A stretch of 64,000 nt of DNA from Thinopyrum elongatum (lineage: Eukaryota > Streptophyta > Magnoliopsida > Poales > Poaceae). The position numbers and the translations under genes were made by a program. Under the pieces are notes generated by a model, which searched no databases, was not told the DNA's origin, and saw nothing but the letters and a program-made list of their open reading frames with translations. Of the stretch, positions 30,635 to 41,810 are shown piece by piece (position 1 is the stretch's first letter; each line of letters opens with the position of its first letter). The stretch covers positions 340,471,307 to 340,535,306 of the forward strand of contig CM022299.1 of NCBI GenBank assembly GCA_011799875.1, written 5' to 3'.

Positions 30635-33600
30635 ATGCCGCCCAAGGCCAGCAAAGGCAAGGGCACGGACAAGGAGGCGAAAGCCGAAGTTCCGGAGAGC
30701 GAACTGGTGAAGATGCGGAAGAGGCTCGTCGTCTTCCCTCCGACGCTCGACGCTGAAACTTTGAAGGGGCGATACCAATGCATGTGGGCGAAGGGAACAC
30801 AAGCTCACCCCGCCACACGCGTAATCCCAGGTGCTTGTTCCAAAGGTGGATCGGACAGATACCCCTTCTTCACCGCATATTTCTATTGCGGGCTCTGTCC
30901 CCCCTTTTCCGATTTCTTCAATGACGTCATGTATACGTACGGCTTCCGCCTTCTTGATTTCACGCCGAATGCCGTATTTTGCATGTCTATCTTTGCTCAT
31001 CTCTGTGAGAATTTTGCTGGCGTGATCCCCAATTCTGCTCTTTTCCGCCATTATTTCTATCCTCGTATCCAAAAAGGAGAGGCTCTCTCTGGATCTATTG
31101 CCTGGATTCCAAGGGCTTGGAACAAAGAGATATACCCAGAGGGAGTTTACCGTGAAAAGTGGGACGAGTGGCGGGCCGAATGGTGCTGGATCCAGGAAGC
31201 AGATCCTCATCCTTTTTGTCATCCCTGGAAGCAGAAGGTGGTCCGCGGCAAGGATTGGGGCGGTCTCGCCGCAGAAGACGAGAAGCTCACAATCGCCACT
31301 ACCAGGATCCTTCGCTTGAAGGCTGCCGGGCTGACAATGGAGATGATCGGCTTCGACTTTCTCCGTCGCTGCATCGCCCCTCTGCAGAACAGGGGAAGGC
31401 CAGTCTGGGAGTACAAGAATGCGGCAGATGTCATGAGGCTGCGCCCCGGGCTGAACAACAATCTGACCGCTATGCAGCTTGGTGCTCTCCGCCAAAAGTT
31501 ATTCCAGCGCGAAGACAAGCACCGGCTGCCGGCAAGGATCGTCCCCTTGTGCAACAACTCTGCCTTGGGGTCAATCATTGCCTTCTTGCCGATGTTCAAC
31601 GCCCACGGCCTTGACCCGACCTGGGTCGAGCCAAGCGAGGAAGAAGCGCAGAAGTTCTTTGACAATTTGACGGAGAAGCCTGTCCGGCAAGAGTCAGATC
31701 TTATCCGCGCCACCACTGATCAGGAGGTAGCCTACATCGCTACCAGAGTGGAGGAGGTGAATCATGCCGCGGAGGCCGGCAGCGTTGGCTTCACAGAGTG
31801 GGAAGCCAGCGACGCAGAGGTGGTAGTGGAGGCAAAGCCCGCCGAGGAGAACAAGGTTGCCGGGGAAGAAGGCGGCGCAGCCGCTGAGAGCTCATCCGGC
31901 GAAGACACGGCCGAAGAGGAGACGCGAGAAGAGCCCTCGCCCCCGAAGAAGACAAAGCGTGTCCTTCGGAAAGCTGCATCAAGCATCCCAGCAAGCCAGC
32001 CTGCTTCGAGCGGCGAATCCCCCGGCAAGAAAGTGGCCGGCAAGACTGGACCGCGGCAGGGGGCTCGTCAACAGCCCGCGCGGCGCGCGAGACCCACACC
32101 AGCGACCACTGCTGGGGCGGTAGGAGGGTCTCGTACTACCGCGCCGGAGGCTGCCCCAGCGCCTGCCACAGCCAAGCGGCCCAGGACCCCTCCTCCGCCT
32201 CCCCACTCAGACACCGCAACGGAGGTCGACTTCGACATCTCCGGCTTCAGTCCAGAGCAAGAGGAAGAAGAGTGAGTATTTGCCACAGCTTCTACCTTCC
32301 AATTTGCATCAATCTTACTGACTTGCTTGTATTGTTTCCGCAGTGACACAGAAACCTTGCTGGAGAGGATGGCGAAGAGGTCAAGGACTTCTACGGGCGA
32401 CGAGCCCCCGGCGGGCTCCACGAGCGTGCCGGAAACTGTCGTTGCCAGCCCGGAGTCTAGTCCTCACCACAGCCCCCAGCGTAAGTTCATCGTCCCTTTT
32501 TCTGCTGGTTGGTGCCGAGGCTTTCATTCTTGCCGCTGATATCTTTGGGTTCGCAGGAGAAGGACGGCAACAAGGAGAAGATATCCCCATTGCGCCTCCT
32601 TCATCGACCGCTCCGCCCACAAGCACATCCCCGGCAAGAGATCCTGCCGACGAGCCCGTCCTGATTGAGGAGGAGCCGACAAGCACGGACTCCGGCAACC
32701 CACCCCCGGCAACCGGAGTTGCCGGGAGAGGCGAAGCCACCTCTTGACAGCCCGACGCAGGTACTCGATCGCCTCAGAGTGCTTGTTATTCTTTTCCTCT
32801 TATCTCTTTATCTTTAGTCACTTCAAAATCCAAACCTCGATCTTATTCTGTCTTCTTCCTTCGCCCTTCAGAGTTCCCTGTGATGGAACATATGGACGTC
32901 GACGTCGTCATCGAGGAGACCGCCAGGGATGCCGCCGCCGAAGCGGACAGGATCGCTGCCAGCGAGGCCACCAAGGATGACGTTGCCGGGGCTGGTGATG
33001 CTCTTGACGGGGAGGCCGCCAAGACAGCACAAGAGGAAATCGCCGAAGAACCTGCTGAAGAGGGCGACAGGAAGGTCGAGGACCGCACTGACAGCATTCC
33101 TGCCGCAGGAGAGCCAGGCGCTGCACCGGCCACAGAGCCCCCTGTCACTGGTGAGGCGGCCACTGAAGACCAGCCATCAACATCTGAAGGCCCCTCATCC
33201 AGCAAGTATCTCAAGGTTGGCGAGAATCTATTCGTCAACTTGCCAGGGACGGCAAGCACTGAGGCACCAGTCGAAGGAGAAATTTTCGAGGAAATTATTG
33301 CCGCTGCCGGGCTCGAAGTCGTTGACGATCCCAGCGCTAGCAGCGGCAAGTCTGAAGAGGATCAGCTCCTTCAGGCCATGGGCGAGAACTTCCGCAAACT
33401 CCAGGCTCTCCATCGTGCCCGAAAAGAGAAGGCGGACTCCAGAATGGCAGTTGTCGAGGCAGCCGAAGCGGATTTTCAAAGGCGCGTCGCACAAATGCAA
33501 ATCTGGCACGCCGAGGCCCTCCAAGAGCTGGTTGCCGGCCGAGAACAAATGAGCCAGCAATGGAATGAGATCCTCCTGAAGCAATCAGATATGGAGAAGG

Positions 33601-34580
33601 CACATGATGAAGCTGTTCAAAGGATTGCTGCCGAAGATGCTCTCCTGACGGGGCGCCGCGTTGCTCTTGATGCTTACGAAGAAGATCTCACCGCACGTGA
33701 GCAGGCGCTCGCCGCCAAGCTTCGTAGCAAAGATGAAGACATCGAAAATCTTGTCGCACGGCGGACCCAGGAGCTGGAGCAGAAACACAAGGAGGCGCTT
33801 GAAGCTCTGACTGCAAGTCATGCCGGCAAGCTCAAGGAGGCCGTCGATGCTGCCAAAGCTGTAGAGGCCGCCAAGAATGAGCTGAGCGACAAAGTGAAGA
33901 GGCTGGAAATAGATCTCGAAGAGCACGGCAAGGAGCTCTTGACGCTAAAGGGGGACAGAGAAAAAACCCTCCACTCCTTGGCGGAGATGCAAGTCGCCCT
34001 GTCCGACAAGACCAAGCAGCTCTCCTGTGCAGCTGATAGTATTGCGGTTCTGGAGCTGAAGCTGACCACGCTGCAGAAGTCTCTCGAGGCCGGCAAGGCC
34101 CGTGAGAAGGCTCTACTCAAGGATCTCCAAGGAGAGAGGAACCTGCTCAAAAGCGCCGCCGCTGCCCAAAACGAGTACGAGAAGGGAGTGGAGATCTGGA
34201 CTGGCCGTCTCATCGCCACCGCGGAGAAGCTTACCGCAGAACTGTCAACCATGGGCTTGTCGAACTTCAGATATTCTTCCGAGGAAAGAATATCTCCAAG
34301 TGCCAGGTTGACGATGTTCTTTGAAAGCGTCATCAACGCGTTGAGGGCGCTCCAGTCCAGCCGGGCGACCCAACTGGCGAACGAGACTCGCCGGCTTTGC
34401 CGGGCCGTCCTTCGCAAGGTGCTCATCAAGGTGGTGCACAGCAATCCCGGCATCGACCTCTCCAGCGCACTCGGCCATCTGCCGAAGGATGCAAATGTTG
34501 AGGCGCTTGAAAAGTGCATCGCGCCAATCCTTGAGAAGGTGGACTCCATCAAAAGGATCGAAGGCCAGCGCAGGGATTGA
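30635..34580 (+). CDS. Antisense gene of the Tat-type element, four exons
   Basis: This gene runs against gag-pol. I infer exons 30635-32271, 32344-32480, 32557-32760 and 32872-34580; each border is GT-AG and every join keeps one frame, giving about 1228 residues. The N-terminal half (about residues 1-400) carries the grass 'putative gypsy-type transposon' domain (Pfam Transposase_28 by recollection), for example the PFFTAYFYCGLCPPFSDFF and NSALFRHYFYPRI blocks. A low-complexity Ala/Pro/Glu linker with basic patches follows. The last exon is a long coiled coil (about residues 780-1090) rich in Lys, Glu, Ala and Leu. One TGA at 32745-32747 interrupts exon 3; a single C-to-T change from CGA would explain it. 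Antisense frames are known in other Tat elements such as maize Grande; their function is unknown. Confidence 0.75.
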
Positions 34581-35380
34581 GTGCTTCCCTTTTATTCTTG
34601 CCGCCATCATCTCATGTAAAAGACAATTAAGTCTCAAGTTAGAACTGCGACAACTCATGGATGCAATATAATTTGACTATATTTATGCTCATGCTTGCTA
34701 CTTTCCTTGTCTGATTCCTTTATGTATGGAGTTCATCCTACGCTTACTGAAAAACTTGCCGGCGCGCAACCTGCCGCGAGCGCTGGGTGCGGGACTTCAG
34801 CAGCCTGCCGGAGGCGCAACGGCCGGCAAGACTCCTTGGCGTTCTCAATGCAGCCACTTAAATTGTAGAGCGGACTCGAAACAAAATAAGGGCGCGACTG
34901 ATTACAACAAGGGTTCCTTCACGTGCAGATTTTCCATACAAGAGTCGGAATCGTCCAAGGAAATAACTTGGTAATTAAAAAAAACTTGCTCTAAGTTTTT
35001 AGGACTTAGCTTTCTGGCTTTGTTCTTCCTCCGGCAAGCATCGATCCCGAACGTCACCAACTGGTGTTCATATCTCCCTTCCCCCCGGCAAATGTGCACA
35101 CGAGGAATCCTTCTGTCTTTGAGAAAAAGAAAGAAGAGAAAATAAAGGGATGAAACCTTGGCGGTTCGTTAGAACTTACCGGGATCAGGTGTCATACAAC
35201 ATCTTAGACAAACATGCGTATATGAATATGAACATGGGAATCAATAAGGGAATGTACAACACTTTAGATTTATTCATCTGTGCTCAGGGTCAACGCCTGG
35301 CTTTGTACAAAGGATCACATGCCTTGCCGGCAAGACTTGTACAAAAAGGGTGGTTGCCGGGAGCCCCCGGCAACCGCGCC
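34581..35380. other. Spacer between antisense gene and integrase
   Basis: The antisense gene and the integrase frame converge here, 3' end to 3' end. Several CCGGCAA/TTGCCGG words are present and no other gene is seen. Polyadenylation signals for both strands would be expected but none is decisive. Confidence 0.5.
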
Positions 35381-36715
35381 CTATGGATAGAACTTGCGAA
35401 GATGTTCGATATTCCAGGAATTGCTCACTAGAACGCCATCTTCGGTCTCCAGGCGGACAGCGCCGGGCCTGGTGACTCGTACTACCCGATAAGGGCCTTC
35501 CCACTTTGGCGTCAACTTGTTTGAATTCTTGGCGGACTGAATCCGTCGAAGAACAAGGTCGCCTTCCTCAAGGCTTCGGGCATGAACTTTGCGGCTATGA
35601 TAGCGGCGCAAAGCTTGCTGGTAGCGTGCAGCTCGCACAGCAGCCTGAAGACGATTCTCCTCAAGGAGCACAGCGTCATCTTGCCGCAGTTGCTCTTGCT
35701 CGAGCTCATCATAAGCGAGCACTCTAGGAGATCCGTATATGAGTTCCGTGGGGAGAACTGCTTCCGCTCCGTAGACCAGAGCGAAGGGCGTCTGGCCGGT
35801 GGCTTGATTTGGTGTCGTTCTGATTGACCAAAGAACCGCCGGCAACTCATCAATCCAGCGTCTTCCGCACTTTTTCAGCCTGTCAAAAGTTCTGGTCCTG
35901 AGACCGCGCAGCACTTCAGCATTGGCCCTCTCCGCTTGGCCGTTGCTTCTCGGATGAGCAACAGAGGCAAAACAAATCTTGCCGCCAAGGTCTTGGACAT
36001 ACTGCATGAAGGTGCGACTTGTGAACTGCGTGCCGTTGTCGGTGATGATCCTGTTAGGCACACCGAAACGGCAAACAATTCCTTTGAAGAACTTGACAGC
36101 CGACTGCGCTGTCACCTTCCTCACTGCTTCCACCTCCGGCCACTTTGTGAACTTGTCGATAGCAACGTACAAGTACTCAAAGCCCCCGGCAGCACGGGGG
36201 AAGGGGCCCAGTATGTCGAGCCCCCAGACCGAAAATGGCCAGGAGAGAGGGATTGTTTGAAGAGCTTGAGCTGGCTGATGTAATTTCTTCGAATGAAACT
36301 GGCACGCTTCACACTTGGTTACTAGTGCAGTCGCATCCTGGAGAGCGGTAGGCCAAAAGAAACCTTGCCGGAATGCTTTCCCGGCAAGCGCTCTTGACCC
36401 TATGTGAGAACCACATATGCCCCCATGTATCTCTGCCAACAGCCCTAGTCCATCCTCCCGAGGAATGCACTTCAATTTCACACCGTTTGGTCTCTTTCTG
36501 TATAGGACGTCATCGACGAACTTGTACATAACAGACCGACGGGCTACTCTCTCTGCTTCTTCTTGTTCCTCAGGGAGTTCACCTGTCTGAAGGAAATGGA
36601 CAATGTGCTGTGCCCATGCTGGAGCCTGAGGCTCGACAACTAGGACTAAAGGCATCTCCTCTGCCGGGGGAACGTTTGTCTCGACAACGAGGGCCTGAGG
36701 CCCTGTCGGAGCCTG
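35381..36715 (-). CDS. Integrase region of the Tat-type pol
   Basis: The domain inserts retrotransposon cDNA into the genome. In a 424-residue open stretch (from an ATG at 36655), an HHCC zinc finger (H77, H84, C115, C118) is followed by the catalytic core with D147 (GLDILGPF), D206 (ITDNGTQF) and E242 (NGQAERAN), a correct D,D-35-E spacing. The C-terminus has the GPYRV-type integrase tail (WEGPYRVVRVTRPGAV). The frame is continuous upstream with RT-RNase H except for one TAA at 36716-36718; CAA to TAA would explain it. Confidence 0.93.
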   Translation of the reverse strand, partial: QAPTGPQALVVETNVPPAEEMPLVLVVEPQAPAWAQHIVHFLQTGELPEEQEEAERVARRSVMYKFVDDVLYRKRPNGVKLKCIPREDGLGLLAEIHGGICGSHIGSRALAGKAFRQGFFWPTALQDATALVTKCEACQFHSKKLHQPAQALQTIPLSWPFSVWGLDILGPFPRAAGGFEYLYVAIDKFTKWPEVEAVRKVTAQSAVKFFKGIVCRFGVPNRIITDNGTQFTSRTFMQYVQDLGGKICFASVAHPRSNGQAERANAEVLRGLRTRTFDRLKKCGRRWIDELPAVLWSIRTTPNQATGQTPFALVYGAEAVLPTELIYGSPRVLAYDELEQEQLRQDDAVLLEENRLQAAVRAARYQQALRRYHSRKVHARSLEEGDLVLRRIQSAKNSNKLTPKWEGPYRVVRVTRPGAVRLETEDGVLVSNSWNIEHLRKFYP

Positions 36716-38833
36716 TTATTCCTCGGCAGGCGTGTTGATCCCGGTAACTTCCTTGCCGGTGGCTCTGGGGAGCTCTGCCGGGAAGTACTGGCCAGAGTTC
36801 AACTTTCTTCTCTTTTCTTGCCGCATCGATGGCGCCACGGATGGTTGAGTCAATTGGAGCACAAAAGTTCCTGGTTCCACAGGCAACTTGAGGGCAGCAC
36901 GCTTTGACAGGTCGTCAGCAATATTGTTCTCGGCACAAGGAACGTGCTCCATTTGGAGGCCGTCAAAGCGTTCTTCCAATTTCCTCACTTCATCTACGTA
37001 GGCCTGCATCAATGGGCTTTGATAACTCTTGTTAATCTGCCTGACGACAAGTTGTGAATCGCCTTTGATGATGAGCTTTCTGATACCAAGGTCTGCCGCG
37101 ATCCTGAGACCGGCAAGCAAACCCTCGTATTCTGCAGTGTTGTTGGTTGAACTCTCCCGGGGAAAGTGCATTTGGACTACGTACTTGAGGTGCTCTCCGG
37201 TGGGTGCGACAAGCAGCACGCCAGCACCGGCGCCTTGCAGTGAAAAAGCCCCGTCAAAGTACATAACCCATTGCTGATCGATTTCCTTGCCGGGGAGAAT
37301 TGTTTCTTGAACTTCTTCGTCTGGCGTTGGGGTCCATTCTGCAATGAACTCCGCCAAGGCCCTGCTCTGAATTGTCGAAGTGCTTTCAAATTTGAGGCTA
37401 AAGCTGGACAATTCCAACGCCCACTCCACAATCCTGCCGGTTGCCTCCGGATTTTGCAAAATCCGTTGCAACGGAAAGTGAGTGACGACGGTGATCTCAT
37501 GTGCTTGAAAATAATGGCGCAGCTTTCTTGAGGCCATAAGGAGGCCGAAAAGCAACTTCTGCACACCAGAATATCTTGACCTAGCTCCTTGTAAAAGAGA
37601 GCTAACAAAATAAACTAGGCGCTGCACCACCTTCTTCTTCTGCACGGGTTCTTCTGTTTGCGCAGATCCTGTCTTGCCGGGATCAACCCTTGAAGGGAAA
37701 GATCTTGCCGCGTCACTTGGCGGTCCTGCCGCTGGTGTTGCTTCCTCATCAGCTTCTCTCTGCGCCACCAGCGCAGCACTAACCACTTGATTTGTTGCCA
37801 CCAGATACAATAGCAACGGCTCTTGTGGTTTAGGCGCGACTAGCGTCGGCGGAGAAGAAAGGTATTTCTTCAAATCTTGCAGCGCTGCCTCCGCTTCCGG
37901 AGTCCATTTCATTGGACCTGCCTTCTTCAAAATTTTGAAGAAGGGCAGGGCGCGCTCAGCAGATTTAGAAATAAACCTGCTTAGAGCAGCAACACAGCCG
38001 GCAAGACGACGCACATCCTTGACGCGTCTCGGCGCTTCAATTTGCTCAATGGCTTTGATCTTGTCGGGGTTCGCTTCGATTCCTCGGCAAGATACAAAGA
38101 ATCCGAGGAGCTTGCTGGAAGGAACTCCGAATACGCACTTCTCAGGATTGAGCTTCAAGTTGATCTTGCGCAAGTTTGCAAATGTTTCTTCTAAGTCTTG
38201 AATGAGCGTTGCTTTATCCTTGGTTTTGACCACTATATCATCCATATATGCCTCCATATTTCTATGGAGTTGTGGCTCAAAACCAATCTGGATTGCTCTG
38301 GCGAATGTTGAACCAGCACTTTTCAACCCGAAAGGCATTCGTATGAAACAATACGTACCACATGGGGTGATAAAGGCGGTCTTCTCTTCATCTTCCTTTG
38401 CCATAAAAATCTGATGATACCCTGAATAGGCATCAAGGAAGGACAGGAGATCACAACCAGCGGTGGCATCCACAATCTGGTCGATGCGCGGCAAGGGAAA
38501 AGGATCTTTTGCACAAGCTTTATTGATATCTGTATAATCGATACAAAGCCTCCATTTCCCATTCGCTTTCCGCACTACAACTGGGTTGGCCAACCAGGTT
38601 GGATGAAGCACTCCTTTGACCAGTCCTGCGGCCTCCAGCTTCTTAATTTCTTCGGCGATGAATTCTTGCCGCTCCAAGGCCTGTTTCCTCACCCTTTGCT
38701 TGACGGGCCGCGCATGAGGACAGGCAGCAAGGTGGTGCTCAATCACTTTCCTGGGAACATCGGGGATGTCAGACGGTTGCCACGCAAACACGTCGACATT
38801 CGCCCGCAGGAAAGCAACGAGCGCGCTTTCCTA
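36716..38833 (-). CDS. Reverse transcriptase and two RNase H domains of the Tat-type pol
   Basis: This part copies element RNA into DNA. The open stretch covers 691 residues from 38791. Reverse transcriptase blocks include IDYTDINKACAKD (85-96), FLDAYSGYHQI, RMPFGLKSAG and the catalytic YMDD (182-185). A worn first RNase H follows (about 320-450). A second, archaeal-type RNase H (about 507-630) keeps D513, E554, D578 and D626/627 in FDGAF, AEYEGLL, GDSQLV and IADDLSK. An in-frame TAG at 38831-38833 separates it from the preceding DDK; CAG to TAG would explain it. The frame is offset by one from gag-protease. Confidence 0.95.
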
Positions 38834-38841
38834 TTTGTCAT

Positions 38842-41724
38842 CTAGGTGGAACTTATGGTGAAAGTTCCCCCCGTTCCGTCCTCCCTGGCAGGCACCTTCT
38901 TGGTTTCCGGCGGGGCAGCCTTGGACTTCTTGTTCTTGCCGGTGGAACTCTCTGGTACGTCCTCGACGGAAGCGCAGCACTCCAAGGAGGTGCGCTTGCC
39001 GGAGTTCGCGCCAAGGTTCCTGCCGGTCTTCTTCTTCCCCCCGGGAGTTCCAGCGGCAGGAGCAGATGCCTTGATGGCAGGTGCTGCAACTACTTCCCGG
39101 TAAAGTTGGTCGGCACAGATGAGCGCGTCCTTCTTATCGGAATGGATAGTAATGACGCTCAACGGCCCGGGCATCTTCAACACATTGTACGCGTAGTGTG
39201 ATGCCGCCATAAACTTAGCCAGCGCTGGCCGACCAAGGATCCCATTGTATGACATGGGGATCTTGGCGACATCAAACACCACCTTTTCGGTCCTGAAGTT
39301 AAACTCGCTGCCAAATGTTACCGGCAGCGTGATCTTGCCCTTAGGCTGGGTTCTTCCCGGATTGACCCCTTGAAACGTACCCGTTTCCTCGAGGTCTTCG
39401 TCGGGAATCTGAAGCTTTGTGAGCACATCTGGTGAGATTAAGTTTAGGCCGGCCCCGCCGTCAACTAACATCTTCGTCACCTTGAGGTTGCGAATTGTTG
39501 GGGAAACCAACAATGGCAAACACCCGACCGCAGTTGTGCGATCAGGGTGATCCTCGGCGTCAAAGATGATAGGCGTGCTGGACCACTTCAGAGGCCTACA
39601 CGCATCGGGGGATGGCTCTGCCGCATTAATCTCCCGCATCCACTGTTTAAGTTGGCGGTGGGAAGAATGCAGCGAGGCACCCCCATCAATGCACATAGCC
39701 TCCGTAGCCTTCTGGAATTCCTGCTCGCTGGATTCATCATCTTCCTCATCATCATTTCCTTCTTTATCTCGGCCCCGAGCGGGCCGATCCTTCTGCTGCT
39801 TGGCCTTGCCGCGGCGACCCCCTCGGCCACCGCGTTTCTTGCCGGACCCCTCAACACCATCTTGGGCCTTCTCCTTGTCTCGCCTCTCGTATTCGGCCCT
39901 CTGCTTCTCGGCAAGCTGCTCAACTTGCCGGCAGTTCTGGAGATCGTGGCCCTTAGTGCGATGGATCTTGCAATACTGCTTGCTGGAGTTCTCTGACTTG
40001 TCGGCAGCCGCCAAGGCCTGACAGGAAGGGCACCCGGCAAGATCCTTGCCGGGGTCGCCAACCTTGGCCTTCTTGGCGGCGCCAGGGTTGCCGGATTCCT
40101 CGACAGCAAGCACGGCCTTGCTTCCGTGCTTCCTGTTTCGCCGCCGGCCTTTCCTTGACGAAGCCGCGGCATCTTCTTCTTCTGATTCGCCCGCCACGCC
40201 AACAGCTTCGCCAGGGAGTCTCCTCCCTTCTTCAGCTCGAGCGCACTTGTCGGCCAAAGCGTAAAGCTCGGCAATACTCCTGACTTTGTTCATTGCCAGC
40301 TCTTCCCGCATCCTGCGGTTATGCACGTTCTGATGGAACGCGCTAATGACAGCGGCAGGATGAACGTCAGGAATATTGTATTGCACCCGGCTGAATCTCT
40401 GCATAAACTTGCGCAGGGACTCGCCCTCCTTCTGAGGGATGATGTGCAAATCACTCTCTTGGCCAGGAGCTTGGTGGCCTCCAACAAAGGCGCCAACAAA
40501 CTGATGGCACAGATCTGACCAGGAAGAAATAGAATCCTCCGGCAGATGCATCAACCACGACCTGACATTGGGTTTGAGCACCAACGAGAAGTAGTTGGCG
40601 AGTATCTTGTCATCTCGGCCCCCAGCAGCTTGCACCGCAATGGTGTAGATGCTCAGGAACTCCGAGGGATGGGTCTTGCCGTCATATTTCTCCGGGACCT
40701 CTGGCTTGAAGGTTCAGAGATTGGGCCACTGGACTTGCCGCAGCTCACGGGTAAACGCTGGAGGTCCTACCTCATAAGGCAAGTCTCCTACGTTCCCTGG
40801 CGCAGGCTCGTCGACAGCCGGCCCTGCGCGCTTATCAGAGTGATAGCGCGCTTCCTGTCGCCGCTCGATGGTTGTTCGAGCATCCTCTTTGAATCGTTCC
40901 TGGAGAACCAGACGCTGATCACGGCGCATCCATGGATCGGACGACGCCGTTGAAACTTCTTCATGGCGGTCGACTTGCTGAGTTGTCGGCCGCCGCTAAT
41001 GCCGCGGAGGGGAGTGCACTGTGGTCGCACCACCTCCGGTTTTCTCTACATCGGCTCGCGTTGGATCGATGGGCTTCCGCTGCGAGGGCCTTGCCTCTTG
41101 CTGTCCATCCTTGTTGGCGAAGCCGATAAGGCTCTGGATAGTAGCTCGCCACTCCTCCATCTTCTTCGGGGCGGGAGGAAAATCGAGGAGCAGCTGTGCA
41201 CGTGCCAAGGCTTCCGCTGGCGTAGGTGGCGGCGACAAGTGCGAAGTACGTGAGGTGCTCTGACTCCTAACCAAGTTAGAAGGAGCACCGCCACGGTCAC
41301 GCGACCGCGCACCACCTCCGCCGGCAGCTCGGTGTGCATGCTGGTCCCGTGCATCTTGGGACCTATGCGCAGAAACCTTTTCGTGGGGACGCCCCGAACC
41401 GCCAGCGCCATGATGTCGCTCATCTTGCACGACCTGAGTAGGTCGCAAGGCTTGCGCCGGCGCGGGAGCTCCAGCAGGCGCCCTTCGATCCCTAGAGTTA
41501 GTTGTGCCACCCGTAGGCAACACAGCACCATCTCTAGATCCAGCGGCGTGCAAGTTACCACTGCCACTGCGAACGATACCGCTCGCTTGGCTTGGGTCAC
41601 TAGAACGCTGCGGGGGTTCTAGTCCTCTTCCTTCTGCACCCACACCGTCTCCTGTTTGCGAAGGCGCAGGCAAAACGGACCCGGACGGTTGCGCTGTCGC
41701 AGCGCTCTTCTTTTTGGGCGGCAT
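38842..41724 (-). pseudogene. Gag-protease of the Tat-type element, two stops
   Basis: A single frame of 961 codons holds gag and protease. It is broken by TAG at 40996-40998 and TGA at 40714-40716. The start MPPKKKSA follows the PBS by about 65 bp. A disordered N-terminus (residues 1-240) precedes the retrotransposon gag domain (around SWLMHLPEDSISSWSDLC and ESLRKFMQRFSRV). A knuckle of unusual type, C-x2-H-x4-H-x4-C (CKIHRTKGHDLQNC), comes next, with basic Gly/Arg/Lys tracts. The aspartic protease shows VDGGAGLNLIS. At the 3' end a run of six Cs on the plus strand (38867-38872) is where the frame must shift to reach pol. Confidence 0.9.
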
Positions 41725-41789
41725 GATGATGAAGATGATGAAGAAACTAGGGCGCCGACCACCAGATCAGGTTCACACAACCTTCAATC

Positions 41790-41807
41790 CCCTACCTGGC
41801 GCACCAA
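41790..41807 (-). other. Primer binding site of the Tat-type element
   Basis: The minus strand reads TGGTGCGCCAGGTAGGGG, three bases inside the 5' LTR. It is complementary, with one mismatch, to the 3' end of plant tRNA-Arg as I recall it. Confidence 0.7.
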
Positions 41808-41810
41808 AGA

